Shown here one piece after another: positions 22,010 through 33,104 of a stretch of DNA of 64,000 nt (positions are counted from its first letter, which is position 1; the number at the start of each line of letters is the position of its first letter). The notes below the pieces were generated by a model. That model did no database searches, was not told the origin of the DNA, and saw nothing but the letters and a program-made list of their open reading frames with translations. The stretch comes from Tipula vernalis (Eukaryota > Arthropoda > Insecta > Diptera > Tipulidae), in contig OY282560.1 in NCBI GenBank assembly GCA_958295665.1, forward strand, positions 313,534,492 to 313,598,491, written 5' to 3'. A program made the translations under genes and the position numbers.

Positions 22010-22832
22010 CCCGGGGGTATTGAAAGGGCGTCCTCGTCCTTTGTTTTAATGCCTAATTGTATCAGTCGGTTTGAATATCTTGTATTTGTATTTTCACTGG
22101 AAAATTCCAATTTTTGCTGGTTTCATTTATTGTCTACTACTTTTGGGGAACGTTGATTGAAATTGATGTATACACACAGTGGTATTAAGCCCAGTGTTGG
22201 AATAGATACACCGCCTGACAAGGACCATATCCAAAATTTATGAGTCTCTTGTTGCAAGTTCATATGTGTGATTTGTCTTCTATTTTGTATGTTTTGCTGC
22301 TCTATTAGATCTATATAGACAGATTTGATGTATTTCCGTGTTGTTTCTAGATTATGTAGTGTGCCTTGAATCTCCTCAGCTTCGCTTTTGATTTCGAGAG
22401 ATTGAAACTTTTTGTTTTGAGTTATTACAGTGCAATTCCAAAAGTTTAGAAGGAAGTTGCCTGTTAGTGTTCGATTATTTGGCCCACAATCTGATGAGAG
22501 TGTTTTATCTTTAGCATTATCTATCAGCAATTTGTTTTCTGAGATATATAGTGTACTGTTGTATCTGATTTTGTTATTACGTTGCATGTGCTTTTGGTAC
22601 CCATTATCAATGGTTTAATGCATTGATCGTCGAATTCTTTTATTTCTGAATATCTTTGTACGAAACTTTTAGGATTTACTGTTGTGAATAAATCTTGTTT
22701 CATTTTTATGACATGTTGGGAGTATTCTTTTATTATCGTCTCGTTGACTGTGAGTGGTACGATCACGTGTCGCGTTTTTTTTTTCATCATAGGAAAAAAA
22801 AATATTAAAAAAAAAAACGGATTTTGGGGCAT
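22010..22832 (-). pseudogene. Errantivirus envelope-like protein, C-terminal part, broken
   Basis: Two overlapping frames (22,524-22,832 and 22,123-22,587) in different phases imply a frameshift near 22,590. The second has Asn-linked glycosylation-type sequons (NST, NRT, NCT), a helical heptad-like stretch in the middle and one strongly hydrophobic segment (SIPTLGLIPLCVYI) followed by basic residues, the layout of a retroviral transmembrane subunit. Further C-terminal sequence runs on past a stop to about 22,010. Envelope proteins of this group mediate membrane fusion. The N-terminal half and signal peptide are absent here. Confidence 0.68.
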
Positions 22833-23018
22833 AAATTGGGGCTCAACAACCGTTGTTTGAACCGAAGTATTGTTCCTTTGTTTACGTTAACTTGGCATTT
22901 ATTACTTTGGGTGGTTTTTTGTTACTTTTCAACGTGCATAGTTTAGTCCCAAATATTGACGAAATTCGTCACATTTTTAATAGTGCTTCAGTGGACATTC
23001 TTGTAACGTCCTCCACTA

Positions 23019-23340
23019 TCATTGTGAGGAACACAAAGTGGCCGTTAAGTGTTGTTTGAACGAATTTTGGATTTTATTGTATAGGTTTTCGGGTGCCATT
23101 ATTGCCGTTTGTTTACCATTATGATGCTTCTTTAGGATGTTCGTAATCTCATTTTCCTCAAATGATTTTTGTGTAATAATGATCCTTCTAAAATTGGGAA
23201 ACATTTCCTCAGAGGTTACGGCTCCTATATTTGCAATTTTGACAATTAGCTGATTCCTGTAGTAGTTGATCGGTCTGTCGGAGAAATGGATGAAATAGTC
23301 GTCTGAGGATTGTGCTGGGTTTATTAGAATTTCAACAAAC
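23019..23340 (-). pseudogene. Errantivirus RNase H-integrase linker and integrase N-terminus
   Basis: Around 23,330-23,225 the frame reads SSDDYFIHFSDRPINYYRNQ, the linker typical of errantiviral Pol between RNase H and integrase. At 23,019-23,204 it continues FPNFRRIIITQKSFEENEI and a KHHNGKQ stretch. No catalytic DDE residues remain; the sequence between 22,850 and 23,019 could not be assigned. Confidence 0.6.
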
Positions 23341-23342
23341 TC

Positions 23343-23429
23343 ACAAAAGAAATAAATACAAACTAGGTTACAGATAGCAACACTGCACGTTTTGCTGTCT
23401 GTAACCTAGTTTGTATTTATTTCTTTTGT
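23343..23429. repeat. Perfect 87-nt hairpin
   Basis: Arms 23343-23380 and 23392-23429 pair at 37 of 38 positions (the exception is a G-U type change), with an 11-nt loop (CACTGCACGTT). It interrupts the errantiviral pol between the RNase H end and the integrase linker. It could be a tiny inverted-repeat insertion or an inverted duplication made during reverse transcription. Confidence 0.92.
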
Positions 23430-23439
23430 CATACTTGTT

Positions 23440-24264
23440 ACCGGCATTCTGCTAAGAGCATAATCGTAATTTTCAAGTTTGAGTCTCCACCGTAGGACCT
23501 TGGGGTTTTTTCTGATGATTTAGTGAAGGTCAGAGGTTTATGGTCAGTATTAATGTAAACTTATTACGTGCCTCTTTCTCGTTTGTGGCATACCTGGTTT
23601 CCGTGGAATTGAGTGTCCGCGAAGCGAACGCAATAGGTCTTTCAATACCGTTTTGGATTTGTGATAGGACTGCTCCTACAGCAAAATCTGGGCATCTGAT
23701 GTTATGATGAGTGGTTTAGAAAAATCTGGATAGGATAGAACTTGGTCTGTTGCTATGATTTGCTTTAATGTTTCGAAAGCCTTTATATATTGTGGATCTT
23801 TTGTGTCTACTTTTTTGTCCTTTTTTAGATACTTAGTTATATTTTTAGAAATCTTAGAATATTCCCTTATAAATCTACGGTAATAACCAAAAGTCCCAAA
23901 AATTGTTTTATTTCCTTCTGGTTTTTAGGTAATGGCCAATCTAAAATTTTGGGTCGTACTCCATCTTGGGTGATAATATGTTCCAAGAATTCCGTTTCTC
24001 TCTTTAAAAATTCGCACTTATCTAGTTGTATTTTAAGATTGAATTCTGAGAGTCGTTTGAAGGCTGTGTCTAGGTTCTGTAAGTGGTTTGTAAGATTTTC
24101 TCCCACAATAACAAAATATCGTCTAAGTAGACGTGGCAGATTTTTCATAGTAGCCCTTGTAACACGTGGTTCATGGCACGCTGAAATGTGACTGGGCCGT
24201 TTTTCAGGCCAAATGGCATTCTACAGAATTCAAAATGCCTTTTATCCGTTGAAAAGGCTTTTTT
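23440..24264 (-). pseudogene. Errantivirus RT (downstream part) and RNase H
   Basis: 24,145-24,264 encodes [20 protein letters not shown] and the start of the following helix. 23,867-24,148 continues after a frameshift (SEFNLKIQLDKCEFLKRE, then ITQDGVRPKILDWPLPKNQK), the RT thumb and connection. The YxDD catalytic segment near 24,120 is disrupted by the frame change. RNase H sequence follows in broken frames, ending in a WRLKLENYDYALSRMP-type stretch at about 23,440. The RT's upstream half is at 28,849-29,194. Confidence 0.8.
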
Positions 24265-24432
24265 TTTTTTTTTTTTTTTTAATTTTTTTTTAAAAAACAT
24301 CTTTATTGATATGGCTACTACAATCTTAAACATTATTAATTCATTAGTAAGGTTGACATTAGTACTTATAAGATAAGCATAAACTTGTGTGGGTCTGCTG
24401 GACCAGTATCCAGTTCCCTTAAGATATAATAT

Positions 24433-25590
24433 TCATACGGTTAGCTCATGTGGTTTGATTCGTTTGAGCCGCCTTATTTCGTTTGTACTGTCCAGTAGTT
24501 GTACGGCCTCAACGTTGGTGTGGTTAAGAAGCCTCTTCTCATGTTTAATGGCACATTCGCGGATGACGTCGTCTATCAATTGTATTTTTAGATCATTGTG
24601 TATTTCTCTGTTAGTCACAAATCGGTAAGCGTTGGTGACCATTCGAAGAAATTTATTTTGGCTACGTTGTATAATGTCTCTATTGGATTTATGAGTACAA
24701 CCCCATAGCTGCGCACCATACATCCATATTGGTTTGCAGATAGTCTGGTAGACTAGTCTTTTGCAATACAGGTTCATTTTGGAATGTTGCCCAATTAACC
24801 AGTACATTTGACGTTGTTTTAATCGTATCTGTTCAGCTTTTTGTCTCACATGATGTTTCCAGTTGAGCCTTGAATCTAAATGCAGACCAAGGTATTTAGC
24901 CGATTCAGCCTGCGGCACTTGCACCCCATTGAGGTATATGTGTAGACTGTTATTTTTGTGTCGGAGCGTAAATGTCACATGGGTTGATTTGAGCTCATTA
25001 AGCACTATTTTCCAGTCAATTGTCCATTTAGTAACGTCGTTCATTGCTCGTTGAAGATTTTTCACTGACCTTGGTTGTGATTCGTCTACTGACATAATTA
25101 CAGTGTCGTCAGCGAACGTGCCGATGAACGTTTTATTCGTTGTAGGTATGTCCGCAGTGTAGATAAGGTAGAGGAGGGGTCCCAATACGCTTCCCTGCGG
25201 AACTCCCGCTAGAGTTGGATAAAAGTCAGAACATGTTTCTTCATGGATGACTCTGAATTGGCGATCAGAGAGGTATGATTCAAGCAGCTGGCAATAGTTT
25301 TGTGGTAGCATTTTGCTCATCTTGAATGTCAATCCCTCGTGCCAAACCCTATCAAAGGCCTGAGATACATCCAGAAATACGGCGGGGCAATATTTCTTTT
25401 CTTCTAACGCTTGCTCTATTACCGTAGTTATTCGATGGACTTGATCTATTGTGGAGTGGTTATTCCTGAATCCAAATTGAAAATCAGGAACGTTTACCAT
25501 TGGCTTTAGACGTTTTAGTGATTGGTTTTGATATTTCATCAATTCCTGGTGCCTTTTTTTGACTAAGACTTTTGTCGATTTCTTCAGCAA
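24433..25590 (-). pseudogene. Jockey ORF2, reverse transcriptase part
   Basis: Reads FQFGFRNNHSTIDQVHRI (RT block 2), PAVFLDVSQAFDRVWHEGL (catalytic Asp, block A), GVPQGSVLGPLLYLIYTADI (block B), TFADDTVIMS (F-ADD active site, block C), NELKSTHVTF and KYLGLHLDSRLNW, then the thumb and a Cys-poor C-terminus ending HELTV. All RT catalytic Asp residues are present. The frame is offset by one from the endonuclease part, and the segment normally between APGIDEI and the FQFGFR block (RT block 1, with the FIPKPGK-type motif) is missing, so about 70 codons were deleted near 25,500-25,530. Confidence 0.93.
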
Positions 25591-26893
25591 TTTCCATTGG
25601 CGTGACCCTTTTAAAATCCTGATTTGGTTGATAGACAGGTGTTACGTCAATGTTGGATTGAATGTCATGGGGTTGAAACACTGTTGCTAGGTGTTGAGCA
25701 AAGAGTTCCGCTTTTTCTTTGTCTTGTCGAACCCAATTGCCTTGAGCATTTCTTATAGGTGGTACTCGAACTACAGGTCGTTTAAATTTTCTGGTTGCTT
25801 TCCATAACGAGTAGTCCTTATCCATTTCTGGACCTAGCCCGCTTAAGTAGTTGTCGAAGCAATCCTGTTTGAAGCTTTTGATTAGCCTATTGACTTTGTT
25901 ACTTATTCGATTGAAGGTGGTTTTGTCAGCGGGATTTCTGGTGAGATGCCATATTCTCCTTGCCTTTCTCCTTTCCTTGATTTGTTCCCTGATTTCAGCC
26001 GGGTATTTGACTTCAATCTCCGCTTTGTCCTTTAATTCTGGAGTAGCTAGACTGGCGGCCATACGAGTGTATTCAATGAAATTGTTTGTTTGTTGTTTCA
26101 ATTCTTCATTACTTTTAATACTAACTTTTAATTCAACTAGCTCTTCCAGTTTTTCTCTGAAGAGGTCCCAATCCGTGAATCTATTAGTAAGGTTTTGCTT
26201 CTTTTTTTTCTTGATGACTATAGCGCTTACTGACAACAGTACAGGAATGTGATCAGATGTTAAGTCGTTAATTCCTTCGACTATAGTGTAATTGGATGAA
26301 ATACCTTTTATGATGAAGAAATCAAGCAAATCTGGTATTTTTCCTGCATCCGTTGGCCAATACGTTGGCCTCCTTGGAGACAGATATTCACATTTGTTTT
26401 CATGAATGGCACTGAACAAAGCATTTCCTTTCCCAGGAGAAATTAGCCTGGAACCCCAAGCTGTATGTTTTATATTATAGTCCCCTCCAATAATAAATCT
26501 TGGACCGAGCTTATTAAAGACGTTATTAAATTGTAACTTCGTTGGTGTATGCCGTGGAGGACAGTATGCTGCCGCAATATTTAGATCTGCGCCATTATAT
26601 TGGATTGAGATAACAGTTGCTTGCATGTAGCTTTCTCGAATATCCTCTTGTTGATTATGTTTGATATTATTTTTAATTAGTACAGCTGAACCACCTCTGG
26701 CTCTTTCACTAGGATGGGTTGTCCAGTAGGAATTAAATCCCTTTATTCTAAAAAAGCTTTTGTTGGAGAAGTGCGTTTCTGAAATAAGTGCAATATCTAT
26801 GTTGTTTGTATGGAGAAATATTTCCAGTTCTTGGGCTCGTTGGTTGAGCCCATTAGCGTTCCAAGTTACAATGCGTAGGAACGAGTTAATCAT
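25484..26893 (-). CDS. Jockey ORF2, endonuclease part
   Basis: The ATG at 26,893 overlaps the ORF1 stop in ATGA. The apurinic-like endonuclease shows LRIVTWNANGLNQRAQELE (catalytic Asn), ISETHFS (Glu), RGGSAVLIKN, IIGGDYNIKHTAWGS (the Asp-x-Asn pair), PTYWPTDAGKIPDLLDFF and the final LTSDHIPVLL with the catalytic His. A linker helix and the N-terminal RT entrance (KAPGIDEI) follow. It nicks the genomic target to prime reverse transcription. Frame intact through the endonuclease, then runs into the RT deletion. Confidence 0.93.
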   Translation of the reverse strand: MINSFLRIVTWNANGLNQRAQELEIFLHTNNIDIALISETHFSNKSFFRIKGFNSYWTTHPSERARGGSAVLIKNNIKHNQQEDIRESYMQATVISIQYNGADLNIAAAYCPPRHTPTKLQFNNVFNKLGPRFIIGGDYNIKHTAWGSRLISPGKGNALFSAIHENKCEYLSPRRPTYWPTDAGKIPDLLDFFIIKGISSNYTIVEGINDLTSDHIPVLLSVSAIVIKKKKKQNLTNRFTDWDLFREKLEELVELKVSIKSNEELKQQTNNFIEYTRMAASLATPELKDKAEIEVKYPAEIREQIKERRKARRIWHLTRNPADKTTFNRISNKVNRLIKSFKQDCFDNYLSGLGPEMDKDYSLWKATRKFKRPVVRVPPIRNAQGNWVRQDKEKAELFAQHLATVFQPHDIQSNIDVTPVYQPNQDFKRVTPMEIAEEIDKSLSQKKAPGIDEISKPITKTSKANGKRS

Positions 26894-28632
26894 TTGTGTG
26901 TATGCTGACTTTTTTTGCTAGGCGGATAGAAATTAATTTCTAGTTTTGCCACCCTTTCTGTTAAGTGACCAAGTGTCTGTTGAATTTGACTAAGCTTTTT
27001 AATAATTTCAAAGTTATTAGACTCGTTATTAACTTCTATATGTTTGTTGTTTTGGTTTGATTCATCAGCAGATAACTTGGTGATTTGCGCATAGGATAAT
27101 CCAACTGTGGATGGTGTGATTGTTGTTTGTGGTTTAGCAGCTTTGGTTTGTAATCGCTGCACTACTCTTGTTCTATTATTCTGTTGACTTTTAATTTTGT
27201 TCTGATATACACAGCATCCTTTATAATTTGCAGTATGTCCTTGTTGTTGACAAAGAGCACATGAAGGCGCGATATCTGGTTGTTTTTTGCATTTTGTCGT
27301 GTGATGATCTCCAGCACATTTAACGCATTTGGTTTGACGATAGCAAAAACTCTTGGTATGTCCAAGTTGTTGACAATTCGTACATTGTGGAATGTCCCTT
27401 GTTTTGTTAGGTGGCTAAATTTTAACTATACAGTACGCAAGTTTCTTGATGTTGTATACTTCTTTATTGTTGTCTTTTTGTTTTAGGTCGATGTAAAACA
27501 ATGGAAAGTGTTTCTTGTCTTTTACACCATTAGTTGTGACCATTTTGTATATGTTAGTAATACCTGCGACTTCATGTCCCATTTTTTCTAAGTCTGCTTT
27601 AATTACATCGTGACTAATGGAAGATGGTAAGCCTCTGATAACTACTCTATAAGCCTTTTCGCTCTTCAGCTGATAGGTGTGATATTCTATATTTTCGGAT
27701 TGGTTGCTGGGTTCTTTTTTTAATTCTTCCAGTAATTTTTTGACATTTCTGTAATCATTTTCATTTTGAAATGTAATTTTAATGTCACTATTTGAAAGCG
27801 CCTTAAAATTAGTTGATTCACTAGTGGTTTTTATTACTTTTTGTCGAAAAAGTTCGAAATTTTTGATATTGCTCACGTTAATGGGTGGAGGCAGTGGTAT
27901 TTTTGGGGTTTTCTGTTCAGTGTTATTGATCACAATTTGTGTAGTATTTTTTGGAGGAGTTTTCGTTTTTGTACGCCTGCGTTTCCTAGCATTTCTGTTA
28001 TCAGCACCGGAAACTTCTTTTTCCAGTTCTTCCTCATCTGTGCAATAATCCTCTTGACTCAGAGCACTGAATCTATTATTCTGTTGAAAAACTGGAAATT
28101 GCCTCAGCAACCAGTTGGAATTATTTGAATGTTCATGTTGACTGGATGATGGCTGAATATGGTTGGAAGAAAGAATGTTAACTCGTGCTGAATCCTTAGC
28201 TATGCTATTTTTAACCTTTTCTTTTAGTGTAGAGTTTTCTCTCTTAAGTTCAGCAACTTCATTGCTCAGCTGCGCGATTAGTTTCTCCATTTTTTGAAAT
28301 TTATTTAACAGCTCCTCGCTATTTATAATATTTGTTGATGCACTCGGCATTTGTTCTGATAATGAAGTTACTTTTTCAGTGGAGATTGCGTTGTTTGCAA
28401 TTATTTTTTTTATTGGTGATCTGATTGTAATGGAGCCCTTTCGGAATGAAAGTTCTTCCTCGTTACTCTTTTGAGCGTTGATATCGCTTAGCTTATTTTT
28501 GGTATCATTTGAATTATGTAGCAATGTTTGGTCCCCCCTAGAATCCATGGGACCGACCTCCGGAGAGAGTGGATTTTCCTGAACATCAGGTCTGCCACCT
28601 AGGGTATTAGTTTCCTTGTTTGTTTTATCCAT
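26890..28632 (-). pseudogene. Jockey ORF1 (Gag-like), one in-frame stop
   Basis: 581 codons in one frame from the ATG at 28,632, broken only by a TAG at 27415-27417. N-terminal Ser/Asn-rich region, a coiled coil (LLNKFQKMEKLIAQLSNEV), a basic NARKRRRTKTKTP stretch, an RRM-like domain (KAYRVVIRGLPSSISHDVI ... FYIDLKQKDNNKEVYN) and, after the stop, three Cys-His knuckles (CTNCQQLGHTKSFC, CVKCAGDHHTTKC, CALCQQQGHTANYKGC). The protein would coat element RNA. The stop separates the RRM-like part from all zinc knuckles. Confidence 0.92.
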
Positions 28633-28848
28633 TGCTTTTGTTTTTATAGTGTTATTACACTCGCCTCTAGAAGTTCAGCCGTTGTGATACATTAAAAATG
28701 CAAAACAAACGTTGCCCAGGTGCTACCGCGTGGAGGTAAACTAGAGACAGTTGATGGTTTCTACATAGTTGCAACGTTGGAGTATAAACCAATTTATAAT
28801 TGGCTATAAACGGTCAACGCCTACCCTATTGAATCCCACCCAGCACCC

Positions 28849-29194
28849 GAAAAGGCTTTTTTGGGTTGTGACTTTTCATCCATCGGTATTTGATGAAATC
28901 CAAATTTTAAATCTAACGTTGTGAAATAGGTCGATTTTCCTAAGTTATCTAGCATCTAATTTGCGATATTCAATGGCTACCCCGACTTTACGTGTTCCTG
29001 AAGCGTTTATTTTTTTTTTTTTTTGGAACAGCCCAAATTGGTGCTGAATACGGACTGCTCGAATGGCGTATAATACCGCTATTTAGCATGTCCTGTATCT
29101 GTTCTTTTACGTCCTCTTTGAAATGTTGAGGATACCGGTATGTTCTTGTATACACGGGTGTTTCGCCCCGTGTATGAATTTCGTGTTTAATCAC
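28849..29194 (-). pseudogene. Errantivirus RT, upstream part
   Basis: 28,988-29,194 encodes IKHEIHTRGETPVYTRTYRY and MLNSGIIRHSSSPYSAPIWA, the RT entrance. Past a frameshift in a poly-K run, 28,980-28,863 keeps a FHQIPMDEK-type motif A flank. It ends at the Jockey target duplication and resumes at 24,264. Confidence 0.85.
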
Positions 29195-29990
29195 AACAGT
29201 AAGGCTGATAATTTCTCATCCTTTTTCAACAGTATCGTTTGATTTTTATAGATTTGATCAATGATAGCATTTTTTTCGTTTTCATTGAGATGATCTCTTC
29301 TTATTATGCTTTTTATACCTTCTTCCCTAACGGAACTTGGTTTCTTATACTCATTCCATTCTTTAGGTTTTTAGTACGGGTTAATAACTTTAGGTTGAGT
29401 TCGTGGAACCTGATTGGTCGTTCTACGAGAATTTCCTGAGATTATCTCAACGTGAACTCGTTTCTCTGATTCACTTCTTTCATATGGCTCAAACTAATAC
29501 AGTTATTGATGAATTTCTTGAACCTGCTTATCGAGATCGTTTAACTTGTCTCGTCCAATTTGTTCTTCCCATTCCTTAATGGGGCCCATTCAAATGAACT
29601 GCTTCCTTCTGTGAACTTCCCAAAGAATGATATGTGCGGCTACCGTAGCTCTACTTGTTGAATTAATAATTCAGGAAGCTTCAGCCATGTTGAAAAATGG
29701 AGGCAATTCCTTTGAAATAATTGTTGTTCCTGGTAACATTCCAATCATGTTGTTTGGAGACATACGATTATGATCTAATGGCAATATGGTTACCACACAG
29801 AATATTTCACATTACTCGAATGCAAATTAATTCCCGAAATCGAGATGGAAGCTCTATTCATTCAAAAATCGATAGATTTTTTCGGTTAAAAAATTGGTTT
29901 GTGAACCGCTGTCTATCAATATACGGAGTTTATCGAAGCTTTGGAATCCTATGATGCTATTTGATCACGTATTGGATTTCCATAGTGTAA
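29195..29990 (-). pseudogene. Errantivirus protease and protease-RT linker
   Basis: 29,195-29,330 encodes HLNENEKNAIIDQIYKNQTI, the linker that precedes RT in errantiviral Pol. About 29,960-29,880 encodes the retropepsin active site ILIDSGSQTNFLTEKI. Several stops and frame changes in between. Gag was not found to the right, so the 5' half is missing or too decayed. Confidence 0.7.
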
Positions 29991-30372
29991 AAAAACTATG
30001 ATTCGTAAGGGGACATAAATTACAAGAACACGCGACACAATCCATCGCTTTATGGCTCGCATAATTTCAAATCAATATACTTTACAGTTTACAGGAAATC
30101 CAAATCGGAATTTTAAAAAAGGTAATTTCCCCACTTAGGTAGGTTTAGTGTTGGTTTAGTGTTAAGGATTTCACTTTTCTCATTTGGTAGGTTTACTGTT
30201 AAGGGTTTCCCTTTTCGAAGTATTGTCTAAGCATTCCGTCAAATGATGTGATTGCTGCATTCAACGTTTTTAATGCTAAAAAGTTTCTTTCAAATGCAAA
30301 ATTTAGTTTGCGCCTATATAAAATTGAGCCAATTTATTCCTTGGCCATTTGCTGTAATTTCATTTTGTCATT

Positions 30373-32840
30373 TTAATTTAGATGACGTTCGCGTTTATTA
30401 AACACATTCGGTTGAGGATTTCCAAAATCTTGAATTCCATTGATTGGCTCACAATTCATTTCGAAAAATTTCTCAAGACGCTGATTTACTTGATGCGGGT
30501 CGGTGTTTGGAAATTGTAATGTCCTTTGTAAAGCATCGGCCCTCATAAGCACATGCGTGCAAGTCTGTAAATCACTGCTGATGAAAACCTGATCTGTACA
30601 ATGACGTGTGGCTGGCTCCGGTCGTAGCTTCTCAAAATGTTTTCTTGACATCTTTACGAAATCTGACTGGTGGACTGTTCTACTTGCTTGAAAAAATTGG
30701 CCTGGTACACTCAAGGAGCTGCCATAACTAATTCTGCGGATGAAGCCTGTAACTCGTCGCAAAACATCGTTCTCAAACACAGCAAAATGGTTGGCAATAT
30801 CAAAGTGCAATCCAAAGTTCGATTACATCGTTCCAACGCGCTATTGCGTTTAGGATTATAAGCAGTGGTCCTCGGTCGATCACAATGTATAATGGTACTC
30901 CAAAGCGAGCTATCTATCTGATTTTTATAAATCTGATTTTTCGATACCAGTAAACCACCGACGATATCGATATGTACCTCCATGAAATGGCCTAAACTTG
31001 CCTAAATATTTCCTACCGGCGAATTGGTATGCCTTGTTATCTTAGCCTTCTGACATGCAATACTATTTTGTACCATTTTCCGGTTATCTTCGTTAATTTT
31101 GGGCAACCCCTATTTTTGGCAAAGACTTTCTTCCTGAATTTTCATGGAATAAATGGTCTAGCCTAGAGGTGAATGCTAATGGCAGTTTTTTGTAAAACTA
31201 GCGAAGTAGTGTTGTTGTGTAAAAGCCCCAAATATTACTCGTTTTCGGTTTGACCTTTCGCGATAGCCGAATAGTCTATACTTTCAGCCGCGGGTATTTG
31301 ATCCATGGGCGAACTCCAGGTGATTCCGTTTGAACGTATATGTACGAACGGCTTGTGGTCTATGAACAATGTGAATAGACGGCCCACCAATAAATATTTA
31401 AAATGTTCGATGCCGATAATTCTTTGTCGTACACCCTATACCCTTAATCTCGCACGATTGCGCCCACTGCTTCGTGAGACACAACGACTATAATTGATAA
31501 TTTACCGGTTGCCAATTTTGACTTACACCCCTCAAAAGCGGCAATGGATATCTCCGATCAACCGACAGGTGTTCATTTCTTTTTTATATCCCCTCAAAAA
31601 CATTGTTCAACAGGGCCTGGTCCTTAGCAGCGGCAGGTATAAACCGCCTAAAAAAATTAATGGCATCACGCCACCTATTAGCCGATGGTAAAATTCCTAG
31701 CGCATTTACTGTATGTCCAAGAAAATTAATATCTGGCTTTGCAAAAACGCATTTACCTATGATAATCACCAGACCTGATTTGGACAACCTGGATTGGACG
31801 AGCTGGATGCCACCAATAAATCGTTCAAATAGACGAAAACCGACTGCAATCCGAGCATACCCGAATGCATCAGTCTATGAAAAGGATTATGCTCGTTTCT
31901 CAATCAGACAGTCATCCTACAAAACTCAAATAACCCGAAAGGTGTAGTGGTGGCTGTTTTTGAGATGTCACACTCGATAATTGGGTAGTTGTGAATGCGA
32001 AATGCAAAGCCCTGCAAGTATGGTACTGGTTACTGATCCGGTATCGTAACGTCAGTCAATGCTCTCTAGTCTCCACGTGGTATCCACTTACCATTTTTTT
32101 TTTAACCAAATGCAGTAGACTGGACCACGGACTTTTACTAGGCCGACAGATTCCACGTGACATTATGTCCTCATTATGAGTCCTTGCAATAACTGATTTT
32201 CCGGAGGTAAATGACGGGTTTTACAAGCCACTGGTGGACCGCGTGTCTCTCGCGTAATTTCCGAAAAGTATAATAATAATAAGATGGGCAATCTGTTTAA
32301 GTTGACGCTCCAATTGCAAATAGTGAAGTTAGAAGGTCAATGATTCTACGTTTACGAATGTCTGTTAAAATGCCGGTTCCTTTAAAAAAAATCATCTAAG
32401 ACCGATATGCAAACTTAGCTGCTATATACCAAATACTTTAACTCGCGTTCCATTCGCCATAGGTGACTTAGGAAAATTCCGTTGAATGACTGACACGTCA
32501 GCACCTGTAACATCTAAAAGTTTTATTTAGTATTCCTTTTTACAATCAAAAGGCGACTAGACTCCACACCATCCAGATACGTCGCCACATGCTGGTGTGC
32601 TTCTAGTTTTTTGGATAGCTATCCGAATCGCTGGACTATCGCATTAATTTTTCGTGCGGTGTTTGCAGTTCGAAACTCATTTAATAGCACGATCGCCGAG
32701 ATGTCTGTGGTAAAGGAATTCGTAATCAATCGCCGATTTGCTCCTAGAAGAGGAATCCGAATCTTATCGTTGCGAGTTAGACCGCGTTCGAGTGCGTGTC
32801 CTGTCCCGGCCAAAGGCGAATTAATTCGCCCTAAAAAAAC
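30373..32840 (-). pseudogene. Ty3/Gypsy pol remnant 'Gypsy-B'
   Basis: Minus-strand order is right for Ty3/Gypsy: a protease relic near 32,520-32,490 (LLDVTGADVSVI, active site disturbed by an extra residue in D-T-G), RT 32,230-31,584 ending GKCVFAKPDINFLGHTVNAL and FRRFIPAAAKDQALL, RNase H pieces 31,560-31,300, an integrase zinc/core relic (CQKAKITRHTNSPVG, then MEVHIDIVG), TTAYNPKRNSALERCNRTLD with the third catalytic Glu, and the C-terminal domain (RKHFEKLRPEPATRHCTDQV). No frame exceeds about 145 codons. No LTR pair seen. 29,991-30,372 lies between this and the errantivirus and holds nothing I can assign. Confidence 0.8.
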
Positions 32841-32941
32841 CAAAGTACTGAAATCCTGTCAAAAATGATCAAAAATCTCGTTGGTCCAAAACCACTTTTC
32901 TCGACTTTTTGAAAGTCTCTGGGCCTACAAAAGTAAAAAAA

Positions 32942-33015
32942 AAAAATGGTCTGTCCGTCTGTCTGGATGTCTGCATGTCTGGATGTCTGGATGTCTGTAT
33001 GTCTGTACCCGTTGT
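32942..33015. repeat. TGTCTGGA-type microsatellite
   Basis: About 70 bp of TGTC[TC]G[GC]A/TGTCTGTATG units followed by a 'CTCGAGAACGGCTTG' segment. Frames across it are spurious. Confidence 0.85.
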
Positions 33016-33104
33016 ATCTCGAGAACGGCTTGTTCGATTTAGAATTTTTTTTTGCCAATCTGTTTCTATGGTCAAGGCCGAGATTTGAAAAGCTTTTGGA
33101 ACCT

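Larger units (their letters stand above)
24265..28848 (-). mobile_element. Jockey-clade LINE, about 4.58 kb, inserted in errantiviral RT
   Basis: Flanked by a direct repeat GAAAAGGCTTTTTT (24251-24264 and 28849-28862; up to 14 bp, the exact edge hidden by the tail). The poly(A) tail is the long T run after 24,258 on the plus strand. Contains a 5' UTR (28,633-28,848), ORF1 (28,632-26,890), ORF2 (26,893-24,433) and a 3' UTR. Removing it rejoins the errantiviral RT at the residues KAF / STD. Confidence 0.93.
22005..29990 (-). mobile_element. Errantivirus-like Gypsy element (endogenous), interrupted by Jockey
   Basis: Minus-strand order: protease (near 29,900), a linker, reverse transcriptase (29,194-28,849, then after the Jockey 24,264-23,860), RNase H end (about 23,700-23,440), integrase N-terminal region (about 23,330-23,019), then an envelope-like remnant down to about 22,010. 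Most of the integrase catalytic core is missing. The env frame ends near a GGCGG/AGTTACA junction at about 22,005-22,012, where an errantiviral 3' LTR would start. LTRs not established. Broken throughout. Confidence 0.8.

Noticed and set aside
23343..23429. Calling the hairpin a microRNA gene
   Set aside because: Near-perfect long stem without the usual bulges, in a dead retroelement, and no expression evidence; kept as a structural repeat.
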